From the NCBI GenBank assembly GCA_027943335.1, contig BSBK01007864.1, forward strand, positions 223,501 through 287,500: a stretch of 64,000 bases of DNA, written 5' to 3'. Position 1 is the stretch's first letter; each line of letters starts with the position of its first letter. Of the stretch, positions 1 through 12,100 are shown piece by piece. The translations under genes were made by a program, and so were the position numbers. Under the pieces are notes generated by a model. It saw only the letters and a list, made by a program, of their open reading frames with translations. It did no database searches and was not told the DNA's origin. This DNA is from Chamaecyparis obtusa. Taxonomy: Eukaryota; Streptophyta; Pinopsida; Cupressales; Cupressaceae.

Positions 1-1500
1 TCTGAAATGACAAATGGGCTTGACCAAAAATTGTTAAATTTATCATGTTGTCCTGGCCTACTTTTCAGTATATCCCATTTTAGAAATGTATCATCTTAAA
101 ATGGAAGCACTTCCATGTTAAGAGAATTTAGCCCTTCGAGTAAGTGGTTTGGGGTCATATTAAGCACCTTGATTGGGTCTTTGCATGTATTTGGCTTTCC
201 CCTACTTTCCACTTCTTCTCTGCACTTGATTTCTTCATTCTAGGTGAAATTAGGGTTAAGTTCTTAAGGACTTTCCTAATTTCCCTCTTTTCATGGCTCT
301 ATTTTCTAAGTAGGATTCAGAAATAAGACTTCCTATTCCATAATCACATCATTCAAAGGATTTTCTATCTATTCTTGAGACTGGGTCCTGCTCAAATATC
401 AAATTCTGCATTTCTGGCATCTCTGGGAACCTTTTCTGCAAATCCTGACAAAGTTAGGGTTTGAGGTCAAGGAGGACCTCGACCCTAACTAGGTTAGCAT
501 CAACCTTGACCCTGACCAAGTTAGGGTCAACCTTGACCTTGACCTCCTCCTGCTAGAATTTTAAAGTTTCATTTCCCGCTCATTTGACTTTCAAGAAAGT
601 TATTTCCCGCTTCAGGGTCAGCTGTTTCAGGCTCCGAAATGGTAAATCCTTTAATGGTATTTAATTAAGGTATATTTTCTAAAGGTGAGGATTTAATTCT
701 TCAAGGTGGCCCATCTAAAGGAGTGTGCCCTAGTTCACTATAAAAGGAGGCCTTCCTCTCTCATTTTCATATCACATTCACATCAAGTTTTCTTAATCAA
801 GAAATCAAGCTCACAAGTACAAGAAAGTCTTAAAGCATTCAAGTGTTCAAGCATTCATCCATCAAGGAGTTCCATTGTTAGCTATTGAAGGATTCAATCT
901 CCTAGGAGCCCCCTTGAAGATCCATCCTTCTCCATTCATTCAAGCCTTCTCATATGAAAAGATCAAATCAAGATTGGTGTTGAAGATCAAAATACCATTG
1001 ATTGGAGACATCCTACATTCATTGAAGCATTCTTACTTGTGGATTTGAGGATTCAAATCCTCTACAAGGACTTAAACATAAGCGAGGTGATTTATTTCAA
1101 TTACTTTGTTTATGCACCATATATTTCAATTCAATTTCAAGGTTAATTCCTAAATTGGGGTTTGACTAAGGCAAACCCCCCATACAACCAAAAACCCCCA
1201 TTTTCTTGTAGGTACAAGTGTGAAATCTCAAATCTGAGAGCGAATTCGAATACCCTTTTTGACAATCTTCCAAGATCTGTGAACAGAATCGGAATCAAAC
1301 TTCAAATAAATAATGTGGTCTTTGACCTTTTAAAAGGTCAAAGTTGACCTATGTGAATTTGGAGAAAAGATTTCTAGGTTTTGTCCGGCTCAGCATTTCC
1401 AGTCCAGAATAGGTGATAGAATCTTCAGAAAGTTCATACAGAAACCAGAATTCAGCATTTTCTAGATCTACCCTAATTCAAGGTTAGTATTTGCACTTCA
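1..1500 (+). other. LTR-like sequence of an unidentified retroelement (tentative)
   Basis: No protein-coding gene is recognisable here. A TATAAAA box in the context CACTATAAAAGGAGG lies at 739-745. It is followed by a CT/CA-rich leader-like stretch resembling the R-U5 part of plant gypsy LTRs, including the TATAAAAGGAG context seen in the LTRs of the Tat element further right. Neither LTR end nor a primer-binding site could be fixed, and the left part may begin outside the window. It abuts the decayed integrase of the minus-strand gypsy element near 1,500, so it may be a solo LTR or truncated element inserted there. This is inference from context and the TATA box only. Confidence 0.35.
454..488. 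repeat. Imperfect inverted repeat (hairpin)
   Basis: TTAGGGT (454-460) pairs with ACCCTAA (482-488), and GAGGTC (463-468) pairs with GACCTC (475-480), leaving a 6-base loop and a small bulge. Related TTAGGGTC and CAACCTTGACC strings recur up to about 545. No function is known. Confidence 0.6.
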
Positions 1501-1719
1501 ATTATTTCAGATTTAAAGCTTAATCCAACTATAGGGAAGTATAGGATTTATTCTTTCTTTCATATTCTTCATAGATTGATTCAATTGTGTATTAACCTCT
1601 TGGTTGATCAAATTGGATCTCTCCTTTGGGAATTTGGACTTAGGAGTGAATCTTACATTTTCCCCACACACATATACAAATAGTGGCGATTCCAAATTAC
1701 CACTATTCAAGAAATAAAT

Positions 1720-3240
1720 CACCTTCTTTGAATTCCTTGGGTGTAGCTCTCTCATCAAAAGATCTCTTAGTCTGATTTTGCCTCAGCTCCATATTCTTTA
1801 AAGCTTTCTTCCTTTCCTCTTTAAGCTATAACAATTCAACATACCTTGGTTTAAGAGGATCTTCTTCCTCAAACAACAACATCTGATCAGCTAATTGCAA
1901 AGCTAGAAATTTTTTTGAAATTTCCAACCTGGCCTCCTTACCATAAACTAGTACATAGGGTGAGCTCCCACTGATCTACTTTGGAGTTATTCTATCCAGC
2001 CATAAGGCTTCCTTTAGTTTTGAATGCCAATCTATCTTGTTCTCTTGCAAAGTCCTTTTGATAATCCTTATGAGGTTTTTGTTAGTAGACTTTGCAAGTC
2101 CATTACCCTGGGGGTAATAGTTAGAAGATGTATTCAAATAAATATCATTCTTAACGACCCACTCTATTATTGCTGAACCAACAAAAGCTAATGCATTATA
2201 TGATATAATTGATTGAGGAACACCAAACCTGGTTATAATATCTCATAGAATCTCAAAACAACAGATCCAGTTGATTCCTTCAATGCAATGGCTTCAGTTC
2301 ACCTTGTAAAATAGTCAGTTGTAGGCAAGATCCATTTATGACTTGCACTAGAATTAGGATTAATTGGACCAATAAAGTCCACTCCCCACTTTTTAAATGG
2401 TTGATCCACAATGATTGGCTTCAATGGAAAAGTTGTCAGCCTTTGCTTTCCTGCAAACAAAGCACTTTTTTGACATCTTCTTTCCCAAGAATGGGCATCC
2501 TTAAACAAATCAGGCCAATAATAACCAGCTCTCAATATTTTCCAAGTTGTGGTCTTAGGATTGAAGTGTCCTCCACATGATCCATCATGAAATTCAAATA
2601 ATATTTTTCTTTGATCATCAAAATCAATACATTTCAGCAACATACCAGAAAAGTCCTTTCTATAAAGTGAACCATCTATTAAAATATAAGGAATAGACTG
2701 TAATCTAAAATACCTCCTTTTGACTTTATCAAGACCAGTTAGACATTGTCCAGTTTGTAGAAATCTGGTCATATTAGACAACCAAGTTGCTGAATCATTA
2801 TTAAGTACAGAATTACCTTGGAATAAGATAGCCTCTTCACTTGCTTCAATTTCTTCTTCTTCTTCTTCCATCTGGGTACACAAACCTTTGCCTCTAACCA
2901 GCTTGGTTACATGGATATGTACATCATATTCCATAACTTTTATGATCCATCTTGCTCTTTTCTCATTTGCATCCTTATTCAATAGGAATTATTTAATTCT
3001 AGGATGTGCAACCATTAAATGAATCTTATTTCTAGCAACCAGATGTTTAAACTTTTTCAAAGCTTTAATAATAGCAAGTACATGTTTTTCAACAAAACTA
3101 TACCTTTGCTCATAGTCATCCATTCCTTTGCTGAAAAAGGCAATTGCCTACTCCTAATTGTCTTCATTTTTCTGCACCAGCATTGCTTAAATTGTATCAT
3201 AGCCTCCATAAACATATAAGATAAAATCCTTAGAAAAATT
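1720..3240 (-). pseudogene. Element G: Ty3-type RNase H remnant and integrase
   Basis: The open part (2,982-2,299) starts in the RNase H connection region (KRARWIIKVMEYD) and runs into the integrase zinc finger (HDGSCGGH, then RRCQKSALFAG, where the expected C-x2-C is damaged). The start of the catalytic core follows (WGVDFIGPINPNS, TTDYFTR), where a stop ends the frame. Beyond it the core continues with stops and shifts down to about 1,720, including the PQGNGLAKSTNK region in which the expected glutamate is replaced. RNase H itself (about 3,240-2,985) is recognisable only in pieces. In the living element this region would degrade RNA in hybrids and insert the cDNA. It is non-functional here. 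Confidence 0.8.
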
Positions 3241-3312
3241 AGGATTAGTTAAAGTAGGGGCTGATGACAAGGCTTGTTTGATCTGTTCAAAACTTAACTT
3301 TCCCTCATTAGT

Positions 3313-4434
3313 CTAGCTGAAAGGCACATTTTTCTTTAGCATTGCAGTTAATGGCTTCAATAAATTTTCAATATCAAGAATAAAGCACCTAACAAAGTTT
3401 ATCCTTCCAATAAAACTTTGCAATCCCTTTTTATGTTTTGGCAAAGATAATTCTAGAATTGCATGGATTCTTTTAGGATCTATGGTTGTTCCTTCTTTTA
3501 ACACTTGGTATCCCAAAAGTTTTCCCTCATGAATAGCAAAAACTGATTTCTTAGGATTAAGAGAGATGCCAAACTCTCTGCATCTTTGTAGCACTTGTCT
3601 TAAATGGCCTATATGCTGGTCTGCAACTTTGTTGTAAATGTTGACATCATCTAAGTACACCAGAACAAACTTATACATAAGGTTTTTAAAATCCATCTAC
3701 ATAGCTTTCCTGAATGTGGCTCCTCCATTTGATAAACTAAATGGCATTCTTCTATAAGCCATTGTTCCCCATTTTGTTGTAAAGGATATTTTAAATTGGT
3801 CTGCCTCTTTTACTAAAATCTGGTTATAACCCGAATACCTATCTAGAAGGGAAAACCTTTTAGAACTAGAGACATACTGTAGAATCTGTTCCATTGATGG
3901 AAGAGGGTGTATATCTTTCAGAGATTCCCTATTAAGGTCTCTAAAATCCACACATAGTCTAATCTCCCCATTTTTCTTCCTTATAGGAACTAAATTTGAA
4001 ACCCAGGATGTATGTTTGATAGGAAAAATTATCCCACTATCCAGTAGTTTATTCAGCTCTTTAAGCATTAGGGGCTCTAATTTGGGGTTAATTGGCCTTT
4101 GTCTTTTCTTGATTGGTCTGAAATTAGGCTCTAATTCTATAGTATGTTGGGTCAATTGGGGATCAAACCCTTTTAAATCAGCATAGTCCCAAGAAAATAC
4201 ATCATTATATTCTCTAAATAAAGCAACAAAAAGCTCTTTTTCTTGAGGGGAGTTAATTTTACCAACCTTAAAAAATTTATCTATGAATATCTCAACTTCT
4301 TCATAATGGTCTTCTTTGATCAGCATGCTAGTTTTGTTCCTCTTGAACTGGTCATCAAAATTAAAAGTAGACTCCAAGTTGACCAATCCTTTAGGAAGCT
4401 TGTTTGTTTTCAGTTGTATAATCTGATCTTGCAT
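3313..4434 (-). pseudogene. Element G: Ty3/gypsy reverse transcriptase
   Basis: Two open stretches in the same frame (4,434-3,697 and 3,696-3,313) are separated by one stop codon. The N-terminal part shows the pre-RT acidic segment with FSWDYADLKGFDPQ and then RPIKKRQRPINPK. RT motifs follow in order: GIIFPIKHTSWVSNLVPIRK, RLCVDFRDLNR, FSLLDRYSGYNQI (first catalytic Asp) and YLDD in VLVYLDDVNIY (second and third Asp). The C-terminal part carries the thumb and connection, LGYQVLKEGTTIDPKRIHAI. The catalytic aspartates are kept, but the polyprotein is broken on both sides. In the intact element this enzyme copies the element RNA into DNA in the cytoplasmic particle. Confidence 0.9.
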
Positions 4435-4639
4435 TTGTCATTTCACTTTGTTATCCTTGGGAACTGGAAAAAACTCTGTTTCAGTCATAAAACTCAAAAT
4501 CTACTCATCTGTATTAAAAACTTATCAGTTTATATCATTATTTGGAATGGATGGCCTAACAAAAATCTTAATATAAGACTGATTAGAGATAACACCTTTA
4601 TTTTCAGAAATAGACACATGTTCACCAATACCAACTAAC

Positions 4640-5003
4640 CTATCAGCATGCTGATTTTTCCTTCTAGGCACAAAAATTAGGTTGAATGCATCAAAATCAT
4701 CCAGAATATCAGATACTCTGGACTTTACAATTTTAAAATATCATTCTTAATAGCATTGATCCCTCTCATTTGGTTAACAACCAATTCACTATCCCCAAAT
4801 ACCCTCAAGCATTTGATGTTTCTCTTTCTTGCCCACTCTAAGCCTTGGATCAAACCTTCATATTCAGCCACATTGTTAGAACAAGGAAAAGACAATCTAA
4901 ATGTAGCATAAAATTTATCACCTCTAGTGACACAAGCATAACCCCTGTACCAACTCCATCCTTATTTCCAGATCCATCAAAATATAAGTCCCAAAGCTAA
5001 TTT
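4640..5003 (-). pseudogene. Element G: archaeal-type RNase H domain placed upstream of RT
   Basis: The minus-strand translation shows LWDLYFDGSGNKDGVGTGV (catalytic Asp in YFDGS, near 4,975). After a frameshift it shows FPCSNNVAEYEGLIQGLEWA (Glu, near 4,865), RVFGDSELVVNQM (Asp, near 4,795) and RRKNQHADRL (final Asp, near 4,655). This is the archaeal-type RNase H signature that Tat elements carry as a second RNase H. Here it sits between the protease and RT, not between RNase H and integrase as in element T. It is broken by at least two frameshifts and one stop. The identity follows from the four spaced acidic motifs. Confidence 0.75.
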
Positions 5004-5155
5004 GATAGTTTTGAATCAGAATCATGGGCTTTCATCAAGTTAGGCATAATAGTGTTAGATTCTAAAATCATATAATTTCCAAAACTAGCATCATATGTAA
5101 CACTATCTTGGTCATTTCCAGTTGCCCACTCATCCAGTAAAAAGTCAAGAATTCC

Positions 5156-5570
5156 CTATGTTTGAGTGTTAAAAGCTACACAACCCTTGATCTCATATGA
5201 ATCTATGATCACACAACTAGCATTAATAGGACTTGGATTATATGGCTCTATGTGATCTTTGGTCAATGATTCTAATTTGATGGTCACTTTAGTACCATAT
5301 CTAGTTTTGAATAACTTATGGGACCAATCTGATGAAAAATATCCACCTATCTTGGCTGTAAAATCTCTAGATAAACATAGAGAAAAATAGGGTGGCAAAT
5401 CTATAATATAGATATCCAATGGAATTGAGAAATTTGGGCATGCATGAAGAGTCAAACTTGCATTCTTGATAACTCCTAAGGTTTTGACTAAGGAACCATC
5501 TAGCTAGACAACTCCTTTCTCAAGAGGCTCATACTTTAAATCCAATAAATCAATAACATTTTTAGGCATT
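5156..5570 (-). pseudogene. Element G: C-terminal protease/linker region
   Basis: The open stretch 5,455-5,156 encodes a segment typical of conifer-style gypsy polyproteins just after the aspartic protease fold: IDLPPYFSLCLSRDFTAKIG, followed by a GGYFSSDWSHKLF segment. The 5' part up to about 5,570 reads on as a less conserved LLDLKYEPLEKGVV with a stop. The catalytic Asp-Ser/Thr-Gly loop would lie upstream. It should be near the element T insertion point (5,583/22,942) and is not clearly visible. The role in an intact element is cleavage of the Gag-Pol precursor. Assignment rests on family resemblance and position between gag and RT. Confidence 0.65.
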
Positions 5571-5578
5571 ACTGTGTT

Positions 5579-5583
5579 GGTTG
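5579..5583. repeat. Target-site duplication of element T, left copy (GGTTG)
   Basis: GGTTG directly precedes the 5' LTR and is repeated at 22,942-22,946 after the 3' LTR. The 5-bp length is usual for Ty3/gypsy integration. Confidence 0.95.
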
Positions 5584-6571
5584 TGTATGCACCCTAAAAT
5601 GGTCGCCTAGACTTTGGGCCCCATTTATTTGATTTATCAATCCTGAATCATTTTGATCATTAATCAATATTTTCAACATTATCAATTTCTTGATCAAATC
5701 CTAATTTCGATCATATATTGGATTTTTATCCTTGGGCTAACCATTCATCCTAATTCTTTATTTGATTAAAAGGAATATTTCCTCCCCTTTCAATTAAATA
5801 AAAAAAGCCCCCACTTTCCTCTTATCCTAAGTTGCACAAATAAAACATTATTCCTATTTTATAAAAAGGGAAAAAACACTTTTTGTCTCACATGAGGCTC
5901 AAAAGTCAACACTTCACTCTCATTGGAGGATACTTGTGCACATGGATTGCTCCTCTTTCAAGCTCCACCGCTGATTAAGACTTTTTGCCTCTTAATCTCC
6001 ATGGTCCATTTCTCCTCATTTCTTATAAAAGGAGAGCTCTTTCCTTCATTTTGCATACCCACATTTTATGCTATTGTTATGCTGCAGGTTTTGGAGCTCT
6101 TTTTGAAGACACTCAAGCTTTGAAGCCTTGACATTCTTAGTTGCATTTCATTTAGTTTGCTTCCATAGTTGCATTCATGGCATTCTTAATGTAGATTTCC
6201 TTTTATGCAATCTCACATAGTCTAAATAGGAAGGATTTGTAATCTATTGCTATTTCCTTTCATAGATTAGATTTCTTTTCAAGCATTGCATTGTTATCAT
6301 TTAGCTTAGTTTGCACATTCATACTAGTTGCATTTACATTTCATTTCCATTTAGATTCTTGGGGATATTGGCATTGTTGCCCTTGTCTTCACTTGAATCT
6401 CTCATTGTGTGGTTGACTAGCAAGGTCACCTTCTTGTAGCTCTAGCTGAGAGCAAAACTCATAGTCCCTTGCAACTCCATGCATAGAGAGCTATGAGCCG
6501 CTTTGTGAGGCCTCACTCTTGAGCAACCTTGCAAGTAATGGTTCATAGAAGTGCACATTTTAGTGTGTACA
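5584..6571 (+). repeat. Element T 5' LTR
   Basis: It runs from TGTATGCACCC to GTGTGTACA, with TG...CA ends. It matches 21,954-22,941 in length with about 11 substitutions and no gap: ten transitions and one transversion. A TATAAAA box at 6,024-6,030 sits in TTCTTATAAAAGGAGAGC, the likely start of element transcription some 25-35 bases downstream. The R-U5 part ends just before the primer-binding site. Confidence 0.95.
6024..6030 (+). promoter_or_regulatory. TATA box of element T 5' LTR
   Basis: TATAAAA followed by GGAGAGCTC; the 3' LTR has the same box at 22,394-22,400. Position in the LTR and context support it as the promoter of the genomic RNA. Confidence 0.7.
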
Positions 6572-6575
6572 TTTT

Positions 6576-6593
6576 TGGCGCCCACCGTGGGGC
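6576..6593 (+). other. Primer-binding site of element T
   Basis: TGGCGCCCACCGTGGGGC begins four bases after the 5' LTR. It starts with TGG, complementary to a tRNA CCA end. The priming tRNA could not be named with confidence without a tRNA library. Confidence 0.8.
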
Positions 6594-6684
6594 AGAGTAG
6601 ATTAGCTTTGTCCCTTTTAATTCTGCATTTTTCATCATTTTCGGATTAATTTTCGGAAAAATCTGCGTCTCTGGTTTTCTGTCT

Positions 6685-6920
6685 CAGATTATCGCGCGAC
6701 ACTTCTCAGAAATATCGTGCGATATACTTCCTGTCTTGGCGCGATAGTTCACGCGGAAAAAGTATCGCACACCTATATTGAAGTCTATCGCCTGGCATCG
6801 GGCGAAGTATCGCCTGGCATCGTGCGAAGTATCGCTCGACTGGGGAAGTATCGCCTGGCTATAGGAAGAAGTATCGCACGATACTGGTGAAGTCTAAGGT
6901 ATATCGCCTGATCTAATAGT
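6685..6920. repeat. CpG-rich palindrome cluster 1 (TATCGCnCGATA type)
   Basis: Repeated degenerate units such as TATCGCGCGACA, ATATCGTGCGATAT, GGCGCGATAG, GAAGTATCGCCTGGCATCG and GTATCGCACGATAC (6,871-6,884) occur every 20-35 bases in both half-site orientations. The region is far richer in CpG than the surrounding leader. Confidence 0.85.
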
Positions 6921-7437
6921 GAACTATTTTGTATCTTGCAAGTTTCGGGTTCTTAGCTATCTTTTTGAAATTTTCTAAATTTTCTAGCATTTTCAAATCC
7001 GTGCCACTCTGGAAAACGGGTGCCCATTTTTTTTTGAAATTTTGCAAATGTTATCAAAAGTTTAAGTGTGATATATCGTTGGAAAGGTCTTTCCGAGCCT
7101 AATCCAACCATGATGGTTTCATTTTGAGATTTTATCATTTGATTAGATATTTTTGCAGATTATCTAATTTTTCATATACTAATCATTGGTAGATTTTGGA
7201 TTTTGATTCTCCTAACTCTTGTTGGTCTAACAAGTTGTGGTTGTAGGTGCTCTCATTACTTGAAATTTGTCAAAAGAACGCATGTCAAAGAGGGCTACTA
7301 ATGGTTTTTGTAGGGCTGCCCAAGCATAAAAACAAAAAAAAATCTTTCTTGTTTATTTGCTTTCCTTTCAAGTGTGGCATTCACTAATTGTATTAGGAAT
7401 CTTAATACCTTGTGAAAGAGATTTTGAGGTGGTAGGA

Positions 7438-7581
7438 GAGTATGCTCTTCACCCTTGTGGTGAAACAGAAATCTTGACCCATCTTGAGATTTTGAAAGCA
7501 AGGGGGTAATTGAATATTTGCTTGGTGTGTTTGGGAGAGATTCTTGAGATAGGGGAGTATGCTCTTCACCCTTGTGGTGAA
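7438..7581. repeat. 27-bp exact direct repeat in element T leader
   Basis: A 27-bp string beginning GAGTATGCTCTTCACCC occurs at 7,438-7,464 and 7,555-7,581, 117 bp apart. Weaker similarity (GAGATT, CTTGA) flanks both copies. Each copy contains the hairpin-capable CACCCTTGTGGTG. No function is known. Confidence 0.85.
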
Positions 7582-8474
7582 CCAAAAACCTTGAACCTCA
7601 AGAGTTAATCCACTTTTTGTTTAGTATAGAAATCCTTTAGCGGGCCTGCTCTTGAGCAATCAAGAGGAACGACTCAAGTGGGGACAACCTTGTCATCATT
7701 TTCCTTGGTGGCAAGTGATTCCAACTCACTATAATCTCAAGGCTATCAAGGACACCAAAAACCTTGATAGACATAACACTTGTCTTCGTTTGATGTGATT
7801 AGCTCATGGGATTGCGACCATGGGGAAAACATTGAACAAGAATGCTTAAGGTACTCTTGAGGCCGCGAGGTCCTAGTCCTTTATGAGGAGCAAGAGGGGT
7901 GTTATGAACAGAAATCCTTACTAAGAACCTTAGATAGAAGCCACCCTCTTTTAGCCGCTTATCTTCTTAGTGCAAGGATTGATCCAAGTGGTTTACCCGG
8001 ATCACCTTAAGATACTCACCATATGTGTCCCTTTGGTTGTGTCATTTTGACATTTCCATGACAAAGCCAATATCTCTTGTGGGCAACCACTTGGTGTGAG
8101 GCAAGGGGGCATCAAGTTGTGGGCTAAGTTGATAAGTATTGAGCCTTGTCTTGTAGGTAGTAATTGCTTGAATTGTCTTCGATTGTGTGATACCAGTATA
8201 AACGTTCTCAACATACAAATAATCGGTAGCATTCATAGGGTGCTTTTTCAATTTTGATATCACAAGTGTTTGTCTTGGCAAGGTTGCTTTTGCCCTTGTT
8301 TCAAGTGTTTGAAGACATGTTTGATCCTTTACTGTTTGCAAACCTGTCCGAATGCTGTTGAATCTGTGACTGAAATTGAAAACATTAACCCTCAGACTGA
8401 AAATTTTGACCAAACAGATCCAAAAATGCAAATTTCACACAATTCTGGTCAAGAGTTGAATAATTCTGTAACAG

Positions 8475-8695
8475 TATCGCACCTTGTAAGGCGAAGTATC
8501 GTGCGATACTTCGCACATGCTAGAAATATCGCACCCTTTGAAGAGAAATATCGCGCGATAGTTCACCCCTGACGGACTATCGCCCTGCCTGCCTGGGGTA
8601 TATCGCCCTATAGTATTAAGAAGTATCGCCTGTCTTAGGGCGAAGTATCGCACAGGTAGAGGTTTATCGCCCCAGTAGCCTGGAGTATATCGCCT
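8475..8695. repeat. CpG-rich palindrome cluster 2
   Basis: It holds about ten units of the same motif as clusters 1 and 3. The 24-bp near-perfect palindrome at 8,491-8,514 differs from symmetry only at its centre, and TATCGCGCGATA occurs near 8,550. Half-sites such as GAAGTATCGCC and GTATATCGCC occur every 20-30 bases. It ends about 480 bp before the gag start. Confidence 0.85.
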
Positions 8696-9178
8696 GACTC
8701 ATTTTTGTAGTGCTTAAATTTTGGTCAGTTTCAGTTGCCGTCAATTAGGCCAGGTCTTAGAACAGGCTTCTCACCCTGACGTTTGAGATCTGTCTTGACT
8801 CCAAATCTCTGGTTCTTAGTTCTTCGGGATAGCATCATTTGGTTTACAAAGTCACTTTGGAATAATTGTCAAGTTAGAAAGCCATTCTTGGTGCCAAGGT
8901 TCATCTTTAAAAGTGTTAGCTATATTCTGGGAAAATTTCAGTTCTTTTATTGTCCAAATCGCTTTCATTTTCAATTATCTTTTGGCCTAGTCCAACCTCC
9001 TGATTCAAAAGTGCAAGGGTAGTCACCCTTTGATTTGAAGCACCTCTTTGACAGTGTTGGTAAAGCCCCCTTTCTTTTCTTTTTTTCATCTTTCTTTGGA
9101 CAATAGAGGATTTCGATTATCCTAGTTTGGTGTGGACACTTTGAAAGGTCGCCTTATCATTGAGAATATCTCTCTTTC

Positions 9179-12100
9179 ATGTCAGTTACGACAAGGTACC
9201 AAGTTAATCAAGGGAAGCGACCCCCTGTTGCCTTTAGCCAGTTACCACCTATCAAGACCCGTCGACAACCTAAGGGAAAAGGACCCCTTTTTGACCAATC
9301 TCCTAAGAGTGAATCCGAGGTTTGTTTCAATCCGGGAGCTAACCCTAGTGAAGTGAGCACCTCTTTCATACCACTTTCATCAAGCATGGACATGAGTTAC
9401 ACTTTCACCCGGCAACAAAGAGAAGCCATGAATCAAACTCTCGAGGATATCTTTCAACGACACAGAGGAGAGTATGGTGGTTCTTCTCATGCCAGTCCAC
9501 CCGGGTCACCTCCTAACAACGCGAGGTATTTTGATGCTCAACAACGAGCTGAAAGACAGCATAAGTCAGCCCACTCAGATTCAGGGTCACAACACGAAGA
9601 CCAGAACAACGAATCTAGTGATCACCATATCAACGCAGCTAATGCAATAAGGCATTCAAGACAAACCTCCCCACTTAAGGACACTTCTCGATATGCAAAT
9701 ACAAGATTAAGAAGCATTGAGAGAGAGAAGCAAGCCTACTTAGATGAACAGGCTGCAAAAAAGGAAAAATTCCGACAACTAGAGGAAGAGGAACGTGCAT
9801 TGTTGGATATACAGAAAAGAGTCGCCCAAGAAGAAGAAGATAGACTCTATGCACAACAACTCCAAAATTGATCTAACAGGAGGGGAGCCAATAGTGGGAC
9901 CAACTCGCCCCCATCTACCCCTTCCCCTAGCCCTCGAAGAAGATCAAAGACACCCTCACGATCCCCAAGTCCTAGAGGAAGAAGGACTTCAAGATATGAC
10001 CATCATAGGAGACAATCGTCTCATAGACATTCAAAGCAACCCTCCCAACGAGCACATCATGGCTCACAACATGGAGGCAGTTATGCTAAATCTGATCATA
10101 TGGACTTCATGACTATGCAACAAGAACCATCCTTTCAAGCCTATGTGGAGCAATACGTGGAACAAAACAAAGACCAATTTTTGGAAAGTCTTATCAACAA
10201 AGGTGCCAAAGTTCCATATAACTTTGATATTCACCAAAAAATCAAGAAACAGAATCCTTCAACTGATGAGTTAATCTTACAAATGCAAAAGGATATAGAC
10301 AGAATGAAGGCTCCCAAGAGTACATTTCATTTGGACTCCATATGTCCTAATCCCATTGACAAAAGTGTGGTGATGGTAGAATTCCCTAAGAAAGTTGAAT
10401 TCCCAACATACGACAAATATGATGGCACGGGTGACCCTCATGACCATGTTCGACAATTCTACATAATGAGCTTTTCCTTCCACCACGAAGACTCGTACTT
10501 GCTGAGATTATTCCCAAGGAGTTTAAAAGGTCAAGCCATGGAATGGTTCACCAACCTTTCCCCTCCAGTAAGGACATTTAGAGAACTTGTCCAAAGATTT
10601 GTGCAACATTTTGCTTACAATTTATCTAGGTCGGTCACCATGCTTGATTTGTGTAAACTTAAGCAAAATCAAGGGGAATCTTTTGTCACCTTTTTGCAAC
10701 GATGGAGGCGATTGTGTTCAAAATACCCAAGGACAATCCCTGAAGAAGAAAGAATTGATATCATTGTGAACAATCTAATACCAGAACTCAAGTATGAAGT
10801 CAAGAAGATTCCATTTAATTCTTTTGATACTATGGTAGAGGTGGCATGTCGCATTGAGGATGTCCTAAAAGAACAAGGAATTTTGGCTAAACCAACAAAT
10901 AACAACAATAGCCAAAATAACAATACTAATGGTAACAAGGACAAAAAGAACTCTTTTTGGAACAAAAACAAGCAAGTCGTCAACGACGGAGTTGTTGATT
11001 CATCTCAAGTCAAAAATGAAGGAGTTCTTAATCTCTCTCATGCAGTTCAAGCTATGAAGTTGCAAACATCGTCAACGCCACAAGACAAACCTCAGTATCA
11101 AAAGAGATCTAAAACGGAGAAAAGACAATTCACTAAATTGGGAGAATCCTATGCAGATGTTTTTAAGACACTAGTTGCTCATAATCTGGCGCACCCACAG
11201 GATCCTACAAAACATCGAATACCAGATCCTTTACCTCATTGGTGGGATGCTAAGGCTTTTTGCGTTTTCCATAATGGGATTGGACACGATATAGAAAATT
11301 GTTTCAAACTCAAGCATCTTGTCCAAGACCTTATTGAGAAAGGACAATTACAAGTGGGTGGGTTAACTACTAATGCAGACCATAAAGCCTTTAAAGAGCC
11401 CTTGCCTAAATATGAAAAAGGAGAGAATTCTAGTAAGAATGGCAAGGCGGCTATTAACTATACATACACACATGCTGATAATGTGATTAATATGCTTGAA
11501 GTGGCTGACGATAATATCAACATGGTAAGAAAGAATGATCCTTATGGACATAATGTGGACTCAATTCCTATGACTAATGAAAGACCCGCTGTGGTGATAA
11601 GAGGTCCTCACACACAAGGAATGCCCCGGTCCCTCAATGTTGTCACTAGGGGACAGGCTCAAGCACCCATTATCATCAAAGGTCCTAGCACTAGCAAGTC
11701 TAAACAACCCACGTCCAAAGGTGCTCCTCCAAAACCTGTCGTTGGTCCTGATTCCAATTATAACCTTATTGACCAACTGCAACGAACACCCGCTCAGATA
11801 TCCATTTTTGAGCTTTTAGAATTATCTCCTAAGCACAAGCGCGTTCTTGAGGATGCCTTGCGAGTAGCCAATGTCCCTAATAACTTAGATATCGACCAAT
11901 TCCAAAACATGGTCAACCATTTGGCTAGCCCTCATTTCCTCACCTTCTCAGAAGAAGATGACAAATCCATTAGTCACCCACATAATTTGGCCTTACACAT
12001 CGAGGTCATGATTCATAAAACCCGTGTTAGACGTGTACTAATAGATGGGGGTGCGGGGCTCAATATTTGTACTCTGAGTTTGCTGCTAGCTCTAGGGTAT

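Larger units (their letters stand above)
6594..9178 (+). other. Element T untranslated leader between primer site and gag
   Basis: The 2.6-kb stretch has only short open frames on either strand and no recognised domain. It contains two clusters of a CpG-rich palindrome (6,685-6,920 and 8,475-8,695) and a 27-bp exact direct repeat (7,438-7,464 and 7,555-7,581). Long leaders are known in Tat/Ogre elements, where some hold an additional frame or packaging signals. No such frame is open here. The gag start at 9,179 is the first ATG after an in-frame TGA. Confidence 0.75.

Noticed and set aside
454..488. Telomere-like TTAGGG sequence
   Set aside because: Only single TTAGGGT units in an inverted repeat; plant telomeres have long TTTAGGG tandems.
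5923..6123. 66-codon frame repeated at 22,293-22,493
   Set aside because: Both are inside the two LTRs of element T, so the repetition reflects the LTR pair. There is no domain, and the substitutions change the peptide freely.
8475..8695. CRISPR-like array of palindromic repeats
   Set aside because: Repeats are degenerate and spacing irregular, the host is a plant, and no cas-like gene exists.
9795..10112. 105-codon open frame overlapping the gag start
   Set aside because: Shadow of the Ser/Arg-rich segment; the continuous frame from 9,179 carries the Gag text and continues after one TGA.
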